A DNA stretch of 9,560 bases from Cyanobacteria bacterium UBA11153 (GTDB lineage: Bacteria; Cyanobacteriota; Cyanobacteriia; Cyanobacteriales; Coleofasciculaceae): contig DOIX01000069.1 in assembly GCA_003511885.1 (NCBI GenBank), positions 1 through 9,560 on the forward strand, given 5' to 3'. The notes under the pieces were generated by a model. It did no database searches. It saw nothing but the letters and a program-made list of their open reading frames with translations, and was not told the DNA's origin. Position numbers and translations under genes: made by a program. How positions within the stretch are numbered: the first letter of the stretch is position 1; each line of letters starts with the position of its first letter. Positions 1 to 5,729 of the stretch are shown here, one piece after another.

Positions 1-5
1 TCTTT

Positions 6-54
6 CCCTAGTCCCTAGCCCCTAGCCCCTAGCCCCTAGCCTCTAGTCCCTGTT
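6..54. repeat. Heptamer tandem repeat array (STRR-like, CCCTAGC/T)
   Basis: Seven contiguous 7-bp units run without a gap: CCCTAGT, four copies of CCCTAGC, then the diverged units CTCTAGT and CCCTGTT. Arrays of degenerate heptamers (STRRs) are known from the intergenic DNA of filamentous cyanobacteria. The same unit recurs in the opposite orientation at 2920-2940. The array may continue upstream of the window, since only five bases precede it. No promoter could be recognised between it and gun4. Confidence 0.9.
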
Positions 55-91
55 CCCATAGCGCTGCTTTAGCTTGAAAATAGGATCGATC

Positions 92-99
92 GCGATCGC
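92..99. repeat. HIP1 palindrome GCGATCGC (one of seven in the window)
   Basis: This is an exact HIP1 octamer lying 20 bp before the gun4 start. Further exact copies are at 3441-3448, 4013-4020 and 4267-4274 (in ictB) and at 7716-7723, 8706-8713 and 8955-8962 (in nadE). Seven copies in 9560 bp is far above the roughly one per 65 kb expected by chance, which is a cyanobacterial genome signature. None occurs in the kinase-like gene, the Uma2 gene or the MscS gene. Confidence 0.95.
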
Positions 100-118
100 A
101 TTCCGCACCTTGATCTAA

Positions 119-850
119 ATGACAAACCCAACGACTGCTTCATTTCCCGAAACCTCCAGCCAGATTGCCGAGTTGCTAGCTCAACTGCGAGCGAGTGCTG
201 AAAAAAAACAACTGCAACTGATTTCAGAAGTAGTTAGTATCAGTCCTGTCGGTCCAGAAGTCTTAATGGAATTTCTCAAAGAACAACCATTAACTCCTCC
301 TAGCCTCAGTGCAGGTTTAGCCTATCAAATTCTTTATCAGGCGAATCTACCCACCACTCAAGAATTTCTGCAAACCCATTTCCCCACTGGCATTGTACCC
401 TTGCTATCGGATCGGGGAATTGACTATACCCTGCTACAAGAAAAACTTGCCCAGCAAGACTTTCTGGCAGCGGACAAATTAACTCTGGAAAAACTTTGTC
501 AGTTAGCAGGAGCAATTGCCGTAGAGCGAAAATGGCTGTACTTCTCTGAAGTTGAGCAATTTCCGATTACTGACTTACAAACTATTGATAAGCTCTGGTT
601 AGTTCACTCCCAAGGCAAATTTGGATTTTCTGTCCAACGGGAAATCTGGCTATCTTTAGGTCAAAACTGGGACAAGTTTTGGCCTAAAATTGGCTGGAAG
701 ACTGGTAGTAACTGGACTCGATATCCCAACGAGTTCATCTGGGATTTGAGTGCCCCTAGAGGTCATTTGCCCCTTTCTAACCAGTTGCGAGGGGTGCGGG
801 TGTTTTCATCTTTACTCTCTCATCCAGCTTGGTGCGCGAAGGGGGACTAA
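119..850 (+). CDS. gun4: GUN4 tetrapyrrole-binding regulator of magnesium chelatase
   Basis: The 243-residue product is close to the usual length of cyanobacterial Gun4 (about 230-240). GUN4 binds protoporphyrin IX and Mg-protoporphyrin and stimulates the ChlH subunit of magnesium chelatase, the first committed step of chlorophyll synthesis. Residues about 10-90 are the cyanobacterial helical N-terminal domain. Residues about 100-237 are the GUN4 core, with the landmarks RKWLYFSEVEQFP (137-149), GKFGFSVQREIWL (166-178), FWPKIGWKTGSNWTRYP (187-203) and WDLSAPRGHLPLSNQLRGV (208-226). The homology runs to HPAW near the end; only the last six residues diverge. The ATG is fixed by an in-frame TAA directly before it (116-118). 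There is no clear Shine-Dalgarno sequence, as is common in cyanobacteria. The gene appears monocistronic, with a decayed region downstream. Confidence 0.96.
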   Translation: MTNPTTASFPETSSQIAELLAQLRASAEKKQLQLISEVVSISPVGPEVLMEFLKEQPLTPPSLSAGLAYQILYQANLPTTQEFLQTHFPTGIVPLLSDRGIDYTLLQEKLAQQDFLAADKLTLEKLCQLAGAIAVERKWLYFSEVEQFPITDLQTIDKLWLVHSQGKFGFSVQREIWLSLGQNWDKFWPKIGWKTGSNWTRYPNEFIWDLSAPRGHLPLSNQLRGVRVFSSLLSHPAWCAKGD

Positions 851-905
851 TGGAGGTTGGCAGAAATAACCCATCAGTTGTAAGCTCTCGAGCAGGGGAG
901 ACAAA

Positions 906-1002
906 ATGACTGAAAAGTCTTTGGCAGTATGAGGAACTTCTGCCGCGATGCCAGATGCAGTGGATTAATTATCCGTTATCTGTTTAGGAGTTGCACCGAG
1001 AA
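906..1002 (+). pseudogene. Probable remnant of a small gene (frameshift plus in-frame stop)
   Basis: A strong Shine-Dalgarno sequence (GGGGAG, 895-900) sits five bases before an ATG at 906. That frame reads MTEKSLAV and stops at 930. Shifting to the frame that starts at 919 continues a protein-like sequence, WQYEELLPRCQMQWINYPL, then a TAG at 985-987, and after it ELHRE before the palindromic repeat begins at 999. The good start signal, the protein-like composition across the shift and the abrupt end at a repeat suggest a decayed small gene truncated near a repeat insertion. The YPL...RE pattern is reminiscent of a short conserved cyanobacterial hypothetical protein, but that is only recollection. 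It could also be chance. Confidence 0.3.
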
Positions 1003-1066
1003 ACCAGGTTTCTGAGTAAAATCCTGAGCTGGGAAACTGGAGATTAACCCAGAAATCCGGTTTCTC
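998..1066. repeat. Pair of AGAAACC/GGTTTCT palindromic repeats
   Basis: The first copy, 999-1013, is a perfect 7-bp inverted repeat (AGAAACC, A, GGTTTCT). The second copy, 1051-1065 (AGAAATCCGGTTTCT), is the same palindrome with one substitution. Because each is palindromic, the two can also pair with one another as arms of a longer hairpin: GAGAAACC-GGTTTCTG against the reverse complement of the second copy matches at about 15 of 17 positions. The core is shared with the stem at 4498-4534. Confidence 0.85.
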
Positions 1067-1327
1067 ACCCCTTCCTCCTTAATTCCTCCTCTTGTTTATT
1101 GCAGATACGGGCGAAGAATTCATGGCGATAGTTTATCGCTGTTTTCCTTCCGCCAAACATCTGCAAATCTTCAATGACGGAGTACCAAAAATAATCTCGC
1201 ACGACTGAGATGTGGATTATGACTGGTAATGTGGGAATTTTATGTATAACAGGTGGTAATACTTGCATAACACTTAAGCAAGCAGAAAATCCCTTGACTT
1301 ACATATTGACATGAAGGGCAGCAGTAA

Positions 1328-2926
1328 ATGTTGGGAGCGGAAATTGTGATGACACAGCCAGAAAATAGACTATTTTGTCGTCTGGATGGCTTAACACCAG
1401 AAGTACGAGCAGAAAAACAGCAAGAATTGCTTCGGGAGCTGGATTTAATCGAGGCTGAGAAGGTGGCAGTTTTCGATGAAGCCACTCAAACGGCTGCCCA
1501 ATTTTTGGATATTCCAATTTCCATCCTCAGTATCATGAAGTCAGATTGCCAGATCGTCAAATCAGCCGTTGGTTTATCAACCCTTGGGCTGATGAATGAG
1601 CTGGCGGCAACACGTCAGATACCACTCCAGGAAAGCTTTTGTAGCTATGTGGTGGATAGTCATCAGGTTTTAGCTATTCCCGATACGGCAACCGATCCCA
1701 TATTTGCCAGAAGTTTGTTGGTTTGTCACTATGGAATCAGATCTTATTTGGGCGTGCCCCTCCTCACAGAAAATGGAGATTGTTTGGGTACGCTGGCGGT
1801 GATGGATATGGTTCCTCGCTCTTTTACGGCTCGCGAGATGAAGTTTCTGGAAATGACGGCTCGTTGGAGTTTGAGTGAATTCGATCGCAATCGTCTGACG
1901 AAACAACAGAAAAGAAGTGGTGCTAATGCCAGAGTGAGTCTATCTGAAAACGGGTGTGATGGAAATCATAATTGCTCTCAAGCAACCCAATTATCCTCAT
2001 TAAATTTAATTAAAGCCAAATTGATCGCTCAACTGACACAAGAATTGCGAACACCGCTTACTTCGATTATGGGGATGGCAAGCGTACTTAGTCGCAAAAT
2101 TTATGGCCCTCTCACCAATAAACAGAAAGAATACCTAGATATTATTCACGAGAGCGGTCAACATCTGGTAGCGATGATTCAGGAAATTATCTCCCTCGGT
2201 ATTGGCGATACTACAACCAAAAAACTTAGCCTGACTCCTGTAGATATTGATATGATCTCTCAGGAGGCAATTCAGAGTTTATCAGAGTTAGCAAAGCAGC
2301 ATCAAAAACAGATTCGGTTGTCGATTGAACCGGGAAATCGAATCTGGTTTCTGGACAAAGATAAGGTGCGGCTTATGCTGTACTATTTAGTTTTTAGTAT
2401 GATTCATTGTGCTGTGGCTGGGAGTGAGGTTCGCGTTCACATCTCTCGCAAAAGCGATTGGGTATCTCAAGAATCTGGAAAGGATCCTTCTGGATTAACA
2501 GATTGTCTCCATATTGCGGTTTGGATTTTTCACCCTTGGTTGGGAGAGGGTTTACCTCAATTACACAAAAATCTTTCTGAGTTACCTGGCTCTTCATCCC
2601 TCATCGATCCTCCGGCGAATTATGGGTTAGAATTCCCTCTGGAGTACGACCAACTCGCTACTGGTAATTATCTACCCTCTACTAACCCCCTCTTGTCTGA
2701 TGCTTCTGATTCTACGGCTGTACCTTTGAATAAGGAAGCTGAGGAAATGTCTCTCTCTTCTGACTCTCCGGAACGTTTGGGGCTATTATTGAGCTATTAT
2801 TTGGCTGGGCAGCATGGCGGGAAACTTTCGGTGCAAGGTATGTCAGAGTTGGGCTATCGCTATGTTATTCGGATACCTAAGTTGGCACAAGATCAACAGC
2901 CAATCACAAATATAGGGAGGGACTAG
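1328..2926 (+). CDS. GAF-domain histidine-kinase-like protein, probable pseudokinase
   Basis: The 532-residue protein has no predicted membrane segment and should be cytoplasmic. Residues about 45-185 form a GAF sensor domain (FCSYVVDSHQVLAIPDTATD at 104-123, YGIRSYLGVPL at 135-145). Residues about 226-292 match the HisKA dimerisation helices, including LTQELRTPLTSIMG. The phospho-acceptor histidine of the usual SHELRTPL motif is replaced by Gln238 (codon CAA, 2039-2041). In the ATPase-like part, the N-box region (349-362, LMLYYLVFSMIHCA) lacks its asparagine. A serine-rich stretch of about 120 residues replaces the usual G1/F-box spacing, while LGLLLSYYLAGQHGGKLSVQ (484-503) still resembles the G2 region. 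Autophosphorylation is therefore unlikely; a scaffold or dimerising regulatory role is inference. No response regulator gene is adjacent. Either ATG 1328 (GAAGGG 9 bp upstream) or the in-frame ATG 1349 could be the start. The TAG stop lies inside a heptamer repeat. Confidence 0.88.
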   Translation: MLGAEIVMTQPENRLFCRLDGLTPEVRAEKQQELLRELDLIEAEKVAVFDEATQTAAQFLDIPISILSIMKSDCQIVKSAVGLSTLGLMNELAATRQIPLQESFCSYVVDSHQVLAIPDTATDPIFARSLLVCHYGIRSYLGVPLLTENGDCLGTLAVMDMVPRSFTAREMKFLEMTARWSLSEFDRNRLTKQQKRSGANARVSLSENGCDGNHNCSQATQLSSLNLIKAKLIAQLTQELRTPLTSIMGMASVLSRKIYGPLTNKQKEYLDIIHESGQHLVAMIQEIISLGIGDTTTKKLSLTPVDIDMISQEAIQSLSELAKQHQKQIRLSIEPGNRIWFLDKDKVRLMLYYLVFSMIHCAVAGSEVRVHISRKSDWVSQESGKDPSGLTDCLHIAVWIFHPWLGEGLPQLHKNLSELPGSSSLIDPPANYGLEFPLEYDQLATGNYLPSTNPLLSDASDSTAVPLNKEAEEMSLSSDSPERLGLLLSYYLAGQHGGKLSVQGMSELGYRYVIRIPKLAQDQQPITNIGRD

Positions 2927-2954
2927 GGGCTAGGGACTAGGCTGTGGGGTGTGG
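2920..2954. repeat. Heptamer repeat array covering the stop codon of the kinase-like gene
   Basis: Consecutive 7-bp units are GGACTAG, GGGCTAG, GGACTAG, GCTGTGG and GGTGTGG, followed by a run of seven T residues (2956-2962). The first three units are the reverse complement of the CCCTAGT/C units at 6-47. The stop codon TAG (2924-2926) is the end of the first unit. The T-run could contribute to transcription termination, but no strong stem precedes it. Confidence 0.85.
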
Positions 2955-2970
2955 CTTTTTTTGTGTGGGA

Positions 2971-3005
2971 AACAATTAACAATTAACAACCAACAACCAA
3001 CAATA
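2971..3005. repeat. Five heptamers (AACAATT/AACAACC) forming the ictB leader
   Basis: There are five gapless 7-bp units: AACAATT twice, AACAACC twice, then AACAATA, followed by one A and the ATG of ictB at 3007. The array occupies the whole ribosome-binding region and contains no Shine-Dalgarno-like purine tract. An A/C-rich leader like this should be unstructured, which may be enough for initiation at ictB. Confidence 0.88.
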
Positions 3006-3006
3006 A

Positions 3007-4416
3007 ATGAATTCAGTTTGGCAACAGTTTACTTTGTCTGATTTGCGCTTGTATCAGTGGCGTAGTGCTAGCTATTTGTATCGCCTAGTGGGATTGCTGC
3101 AATCTTGGCGTTCCAGTAGTTTTCTATTACAATGGTCTGAACCAATTGGAGCATTATTGGTAGCTTTAGTTTTTGCTTTGGCTCCTTTTACGTCTAATGC
3201 ACTGGTGGGTGTATTGTTAGCGGCTTGTGGTGCTTTTTGGCTATTATTGACTTTATCGGACGATTTAAGATCTTCACCGGAATTAACTAGGTTTATTACA
3301 CCAATTCATTTATTGGTTTTATTATATTGGGGAATTTCTTTGGTAGCGACAGCTTTATCAGAAGTTAAAGTAGATGCGGCGAAAGGATTGATGAAGCTGA
3401 CGCTTTATTTATTGTTTTTTGCGTTAATGTCAAGGGTGTTGCGATCGCAAAAGTTGCGTTCTTGGATTATTGGTGTTTTTCTTCATGTCTCGCTCATTGT
3501 CAGCGTGTATGGGATACGACAGTATATTTTTGGGGTGGAGGAATTAGCAACTTGGACGGATCCGACTTCGGAATCGGCTGGTGTAACGCGAGTTTTTAGC
3601 TATTTGGGTAATCCGAATTTACTGGCTGGCTATTTACTTCCGGCAGTATTGTTAAGTTTAGGCGCAATTTTTGCTTGGCAAAGATGGTTGCCTAAAGCTT
3701 TGGCGGTGACGATGTTTGTGGTGAATTCATTCTGTTTAATTGTGACTTATAGTCGCGGCGGCTGGATTGGTTTTGTCATCAGTTTGTTTCTATTCTTGGT
3801 AATGCTTGTATTTTGGTATAGCTTTCAGTTACCACCTAGATGGCGTATTTGGGCTATGCCAAGTTTACTGGGTATTTGTGTAGCGGCGATTGCGCTGGCT
3901 GTAATATTTGTTCCTCCGGTGCGGGTGCGAGTGGCTAGTATGTTTGCAGGAAGGGAAGATAGTAGTAATAATTTCCGGATCAATGTTTGGTCAGCAGTAT
4001 TGGATATGATTCGCGATCGCCCTATCCTGGGTATAGGTCCGGGAAACAATGCTTTTAATAAAATTTATCCCCGTTTCCAACGTCCTCGCTTCACGGCTTT
4101 GAGTGCTTATTCTATCTTTTTGGAAGTGGCGGTGGAAACGGGTATAATTGGATTTACTTGTTTCCTGTGGTTGTTAGTTGTCACTTTTAATCTGGGGGTA
4201 CAGCAATTAAAGCGTTTGCGGGAGGCTTTTAATCCACAGGGTTTTTGGCTGATGGCAGCAATTTCTGCGATCGCGGGTATGTTGGGTCACGGTTTCGTGG
4301 ATACTGTTTGGTATCGTCCGGAGGTAAGTACTCTTTGGTGGTTGATGGTGGCTTTAATTGCTAGTTATTATTTGCCGCCTCAAGCTGATAGGTTAATCAG
4401 TGATAGTGAGGAATAA
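3007..4416 (+). CDS. ictB: IctB-family polytopic membrane protein (Wzy_C / O-antigen ligase-like)
   Basis: The 469-residue protein closely follows Synechococcus IctB from the first residues (MNSVWQQFT...YQW, then RLVGLLQSWRSSSFLLQWSE), which supports this start. It is very hydrophobic, with about ten membrane segments, roughly at 45-85, 98-140, 152-172, 203-222, 229-247, 252-272, 284-303, 368-395 and 412-453. Conserved family motifs are FSYLGNPNLLAGYLLP (197-212), VTYSRGGWIGF (246-256), AGREDSSNNFRINVW (314-328) and ILGIGPGNNAFNKIYP (340-355). IctB was first described as an inorganic-carbon accumulation protein. Its direct role as a bicarbonate transporter is disputed, and the Wzy_C fold points to relatives of O-antigen ligases and polymerases. 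It contains three HIP1 sites. Transcription from the kinase-like gene could continue into it (80-bp gap), but no promoter was identified. Confidence 0.95.
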   Translation: MNSVWQQFTLSDLRLYQWRSASYLYRLVGLLQSWRSSSFLLQWSEPIGALLVALVFALAPFTSNALVGVLLAACGAFWLLLTLSDDLRSSPELTRFITPIHLLVLLYWGISLVATALSEVKVDAAKGLMKLTLYLLFFALMSRVLRSQKLRSWIIGVFLHVSLIVSVYGIRQYIFGVEELATWTDPTSESAGVTRVFSYLGNPNLLAGYLLPAVLLSLGAIFAWQRWLPKALAVTMFVVNSFCLIVTYSRGGWIGFVISLFLFLVMLVFWYSFQLPPRWRIWAMPSLLGICVAAIALAVIFVPPVRVRVASMFAGREDSSNNFRINVWSAVLDMIRDRPILGIGPGNNAFNKIYPRFQRPRFTALSAYSIFLEVAVETGIIGFTCFLWLLVVTFNLGVQQLKRLREAFNPQGFWLMAAISAIAGMLGHGFVDTVWYRPEVSTLWWLMVALIASYYLPPQADRLISDSEE

Positions 4417-4436
4417 AAGGCCAGTAGATTCTGTGG

Positions 4437-4463
4437 GGTGCGTTGCGCGACAGCTAACACACC
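4437..4463. repeat. Degenerate palindromic repeat (GGTGCGTT...AACACACC)
   Basis: GGTGCGTT (4437-4444) and AACACACC (4456-4463) are inverted arms with one mismatch around an 11-nt centre. The pattern resembles the widespread cyanobacterial intergenic repeat with a GGTGCGTTA...TAACGCACC core, here partly decayed. It lies 20 bp after the ictB stop. Confidence 0.6.
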
Positions 4464-4497
4464 GATAACTTCCGAAAATCATCAAAAATTACAATAC

Positions 4498-4534
4498 TAA
4501 GAAACCCGACTTCGATAAGAAGTCGGGTTTCTTA
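4498..4534. repeat. Perfect 16-bp hairpin, AAGAAACCCGACTTC type
   Basis: The arms AAGAAACCCGACTTC (4499-4513) and GAAGTCGGGTTTCTT (4519-4533) pair perfectly around the loop GATAA; T4498 and A4534 add a sixteenth pair. This stem is a common repeat family in filamentous cyanobacteria. It is the only strong stem after ictB, so it may help end or protect the transcript, but no T-run follows and it is not a canonical terminator. Confidence 0.9.
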
Positions 4535-4650
4535 ACCTTGGCAATTGGGATAGCTTGGCTCGCCAGAGGCATCGCAAATTGCTTTTGGCACTAGCTTTCA
4601 CTGATGGCAAGCTAAAATAGAAACAATCCCCCAACTCTAATGCAGTCGCA

Positions 4651-5475
4651 ATGACACTCACCCAAGAATTAGCTCCTCCTCAAGATATCTCAGCACCAGA
4701 GATACCAGAAAATGTTATCTTTCCTTCAGGCGATTTATATAGTGATGAACCTCCCGTGGAAACTGAACTACATCTGCGACAAATAATCCTCCTCCTCAAC
4801 TGTTTAGAATGGCTATGGCGAGAGCAAAATGACTTCTATGCCGCAGGAAACCTGACTATCTATTACAGCCCCCGCCAAAGAAAATCAGAAGACTTGAGAG
4901 GACCAGACTTTTTTGTAGTATTAGACACGGAAAAGAAAACCCGGAAAAGTTGGGTAGTCTGGGAAGAAGATGGGAAATATCCCAATGTCATTGTGGAAAT
5001 ACTATCGCCCAAAACTGCTGATGTGGATCAAGGATTTAAGAAAAAGTTATATCAAAATACCTTTAGAACACCGGATTATTTTTGGTTCGATCCCTATACT
5101 TTAGAATTTGCTGGATTTCATTTATTAGACGGAAAATATCAAGCAATCACCGAGAATGAATCAGGATACTTATGGAGCGAACAGCTAGGATTATATCTGG
5201 GAATATATAATAAACAACTGCGATTTTTTACCTCAGAAAGACAGCTAGTTCCGACACCAGAAGAAGTAGCGGAATTAGAACGTCATGAGAAAGAATTAGC
5301 ACTACAACAAGTAGCATCAGAACGTCATGAGAAAGAATTAGCACTACAACAAGTAGCATCAGAACGTCAGGAGAAAGAATTAGAAAGACAGGAGAAAGAA
5401 TTAGCCTTGAAAAAAAATGAAAGACTAGCTGCAAAATTGCGGGAATTAAATATCGATCCAGATACAATTTATTAA
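4651..5475 (+). CDS. Uma2 family (DUF820) PD-(D/E)XK nuclease-like protein with coiled-coil tail
   Basis: The 274-residue protein belongs to the large, highly duplicated cyanobacterial Uma2/DUF820 group, which has the restriction-endonuclease-like fold; its cellular role is unknown. The likely active-site residues are present: Asp86 in RGPDFFVVLD, Glu116 in NVIVEILSPKT, and a downstream lysine near FKKKLYQ. The family hallmark PDYFWFDPYTLEFAGFHL follows at about 141-158. Residues about 205-274 are a charged coiled coil with two exact 14-residue repeats (ERHEKELALQQVAS), two shorter copies, and the usual ending LRELNIDPD. There is no Shine-Dalgarno sequence. A TAAAAT at 4613-4618 could be a -10 box, without a well-spaced -35. 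The gene is convergent with the MscS gene. Confidence 0.9.
   Translation: MTLTQELAPPQDISAPEIPENVIFPSGDLYSDEPPVETELHLRQIILLLNCLEWLWREQNDFYAAGNLTIYYSPRQRKSEDLRGPDFFVVLDTEKKTRKSWVVWEEDGKYPNVIVEILSPKTADVDQGFKKKLYQNTFRTPDYFWFDPYTLEFAGFHLLDGKYQAITENESGYLWSEQLGLYLGIYNKQLRFFTSERQLVPTPEEVAELERHEKELALQQVASERHEKELALQQVASERQEKELERQEKELALKKNERLAAKLRELNIDPDTIY
5278..5403 (+). repeat. In-frame 42-bp tandem repeats encoding two heptads each
   Basis: Two identical 42-bp units (5278-5319, 5320-5361) are followed by two 21-bp half-units (5362-5382, 5383-5403) with a few changes. Each full unit encodes ERHEKELALQQVAS, two heptads of coiled coil; the half-units encode ERQEKEL. The absence of any difference between the full units suggests recent duplication, and units can be gained or lost without a frameshift. 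Confidence 0.95.
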
Positions 5476-5489
5476 TAACGCAAGTTGGT

Positions 5490-5592
5490 AGTTATCGCTC
5501 TTCTGTCAAACTGAGGTGAAACCTTGATTTTTCGCGAGCCGAAACAACGTAAATTTGACAGATTTTCCCAAAGTGACAGAAGAGCAATAACT
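5490..5592. mobile_element. MITE-like 103-bp element with 19-bp terminal inverted repeats
   Basis: AGTTATCGCTCTTCTGTCA (5490-5508) and TGACAGAAGAGCAATAACT (5574-5592) are inverted at 18 of 19 positions. Inside, CTGTCAAA (5503-5510) and TTTGACAG (5554-5561) form a second nested pair, and TGACAGA occurs twice as a direct repeat near the right end (5556-5562 and 5574-5580). Long terminal inverted repeats with subterminal copies and no coding capacity fit a small non-autonomous transposable element. No target-site duplication is evident, and I cannot name the parent insertion sequence. It may alternatively be a large hairpin between the convergent genes. Confidence 0.6.
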
Positions 5593-5629
5593 CGGATTTG
5601 GTATAACCACATAACTAGCGCTTCTTCAA

Positions 5630-5675
5630 TAAAAAATAGGGGTTAGCTTCACTACCAAGAGATCGCAAACCCCTA
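5630..5675 (-). terminator. Probable intrinsic terminator of the MscS gene
   Basis: Read on the minus strand, TAGGGGTT (5675-5668) and AACCCCTA (5644-5637) make a perfect 8-bp stem with a 23-nt loop, followed at once by TTTTTTATT. Stem plus T-run about 50 bp after the MscS stop fits a Rho-independent terminator. The long loop makes it weaker than a textbook case. Confidence 0.6.
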
Positions 5676-5690
5676 ATATTAATTAATATT
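5675..5690. repeat. Perfect 16-bp AT palindrome
   Basis: AATATTAATTAATATT is identical to its reverse complement. It lies between the MscS stop codon and the terminator stem. Its function is unknown, and simple AT-richness may explain it. Confidence 0.6.
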
Positions 5691-5712
5691 CCGATAATTT
5701 TACCACATCTGT

Positions 5713-5729
5713 GCCTAATACGATTAGGC
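5713..5729. repeat. Hairpin spanning the MscS stop codon
   Basis: GCCTAAT (5713-5719) and ATTAGGC (5723-5729) pair perfectly around ACG. The TAA stop of the minus-strand gene (5726-5724) lies in one arm. No T-run follows on the minus strand, so it is more likely to affect 3' end stability than termination. Confidence 0.7.

Larger units (their letters stand above)
851..1327. other. Gene-free 477-bp region between gun4 and the kinase-like gene
   Basis: No intact gene is supported here. From left to right the region holds a probable frameshifted gene remnant (906-1002), two AGAAACC/GGTTTCT palindromes (999-1065), and a small hairpin at 1125-1139 (GCGATA, 3-nt loop, TATCGC). Next to the following gene is TTGACT at 1294-1299, which could be a -35 element, but no matching -10 hexamer was found. 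A purine-rich GAAGGG (1313-1318) lies 9 bp before the 1328 ATG and could serve as its ribosome binding site. A 67-codon minus-strand reading frame (1065-1268) crosses the region but has no recognisable family or ribosome binding site. Confidence 0.6.

Noticed and set aside
6..54. CRISPR array
   Set aside because: Units are 7 bp and contiguous, without spacers.
1065..1268. Minus-strand 67-codon reading frame in the gun4 downstream spacer
   Set aside because: It has an ATG but no ribosome binding site, no recognisable domain, and runs into the palindromic repeat. I cannot separate it from chance.
1724..1762. Cys-His pair in the GAF domain as a bilin attachment site
   Set aside because: CH at residues 133-134 stands directly before YGIRSYLGVPL, whereas the bilin cysteine of phytochrome-type GAF domains lies farther upstream in a CxxxYL context. 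Nothing else suggests a chromophore.
4498..4534. Canonical Rho-independent terminator of ictB
   Set aside because: The stem is strong but no T-run follows on the plus strand, and the sequence belongs to a dispersed repeat family, so I call it a repeat.
5228..5467. Minus-strand reading frame opposite the Uma2 tail
   Set aside because: It is an antisense shadow of the in-frame 42-bp repeats; its repetitive hydrophobic product mirrors the Lys/Glu-rich coding strand.
4651..5475. Uma2 gene as part of a restriction or defence system
   Set aside because: No methyltransferase, helicase or other defence gene is near, and Uma2 genes are scattered singly through cyanobacterial genomes.
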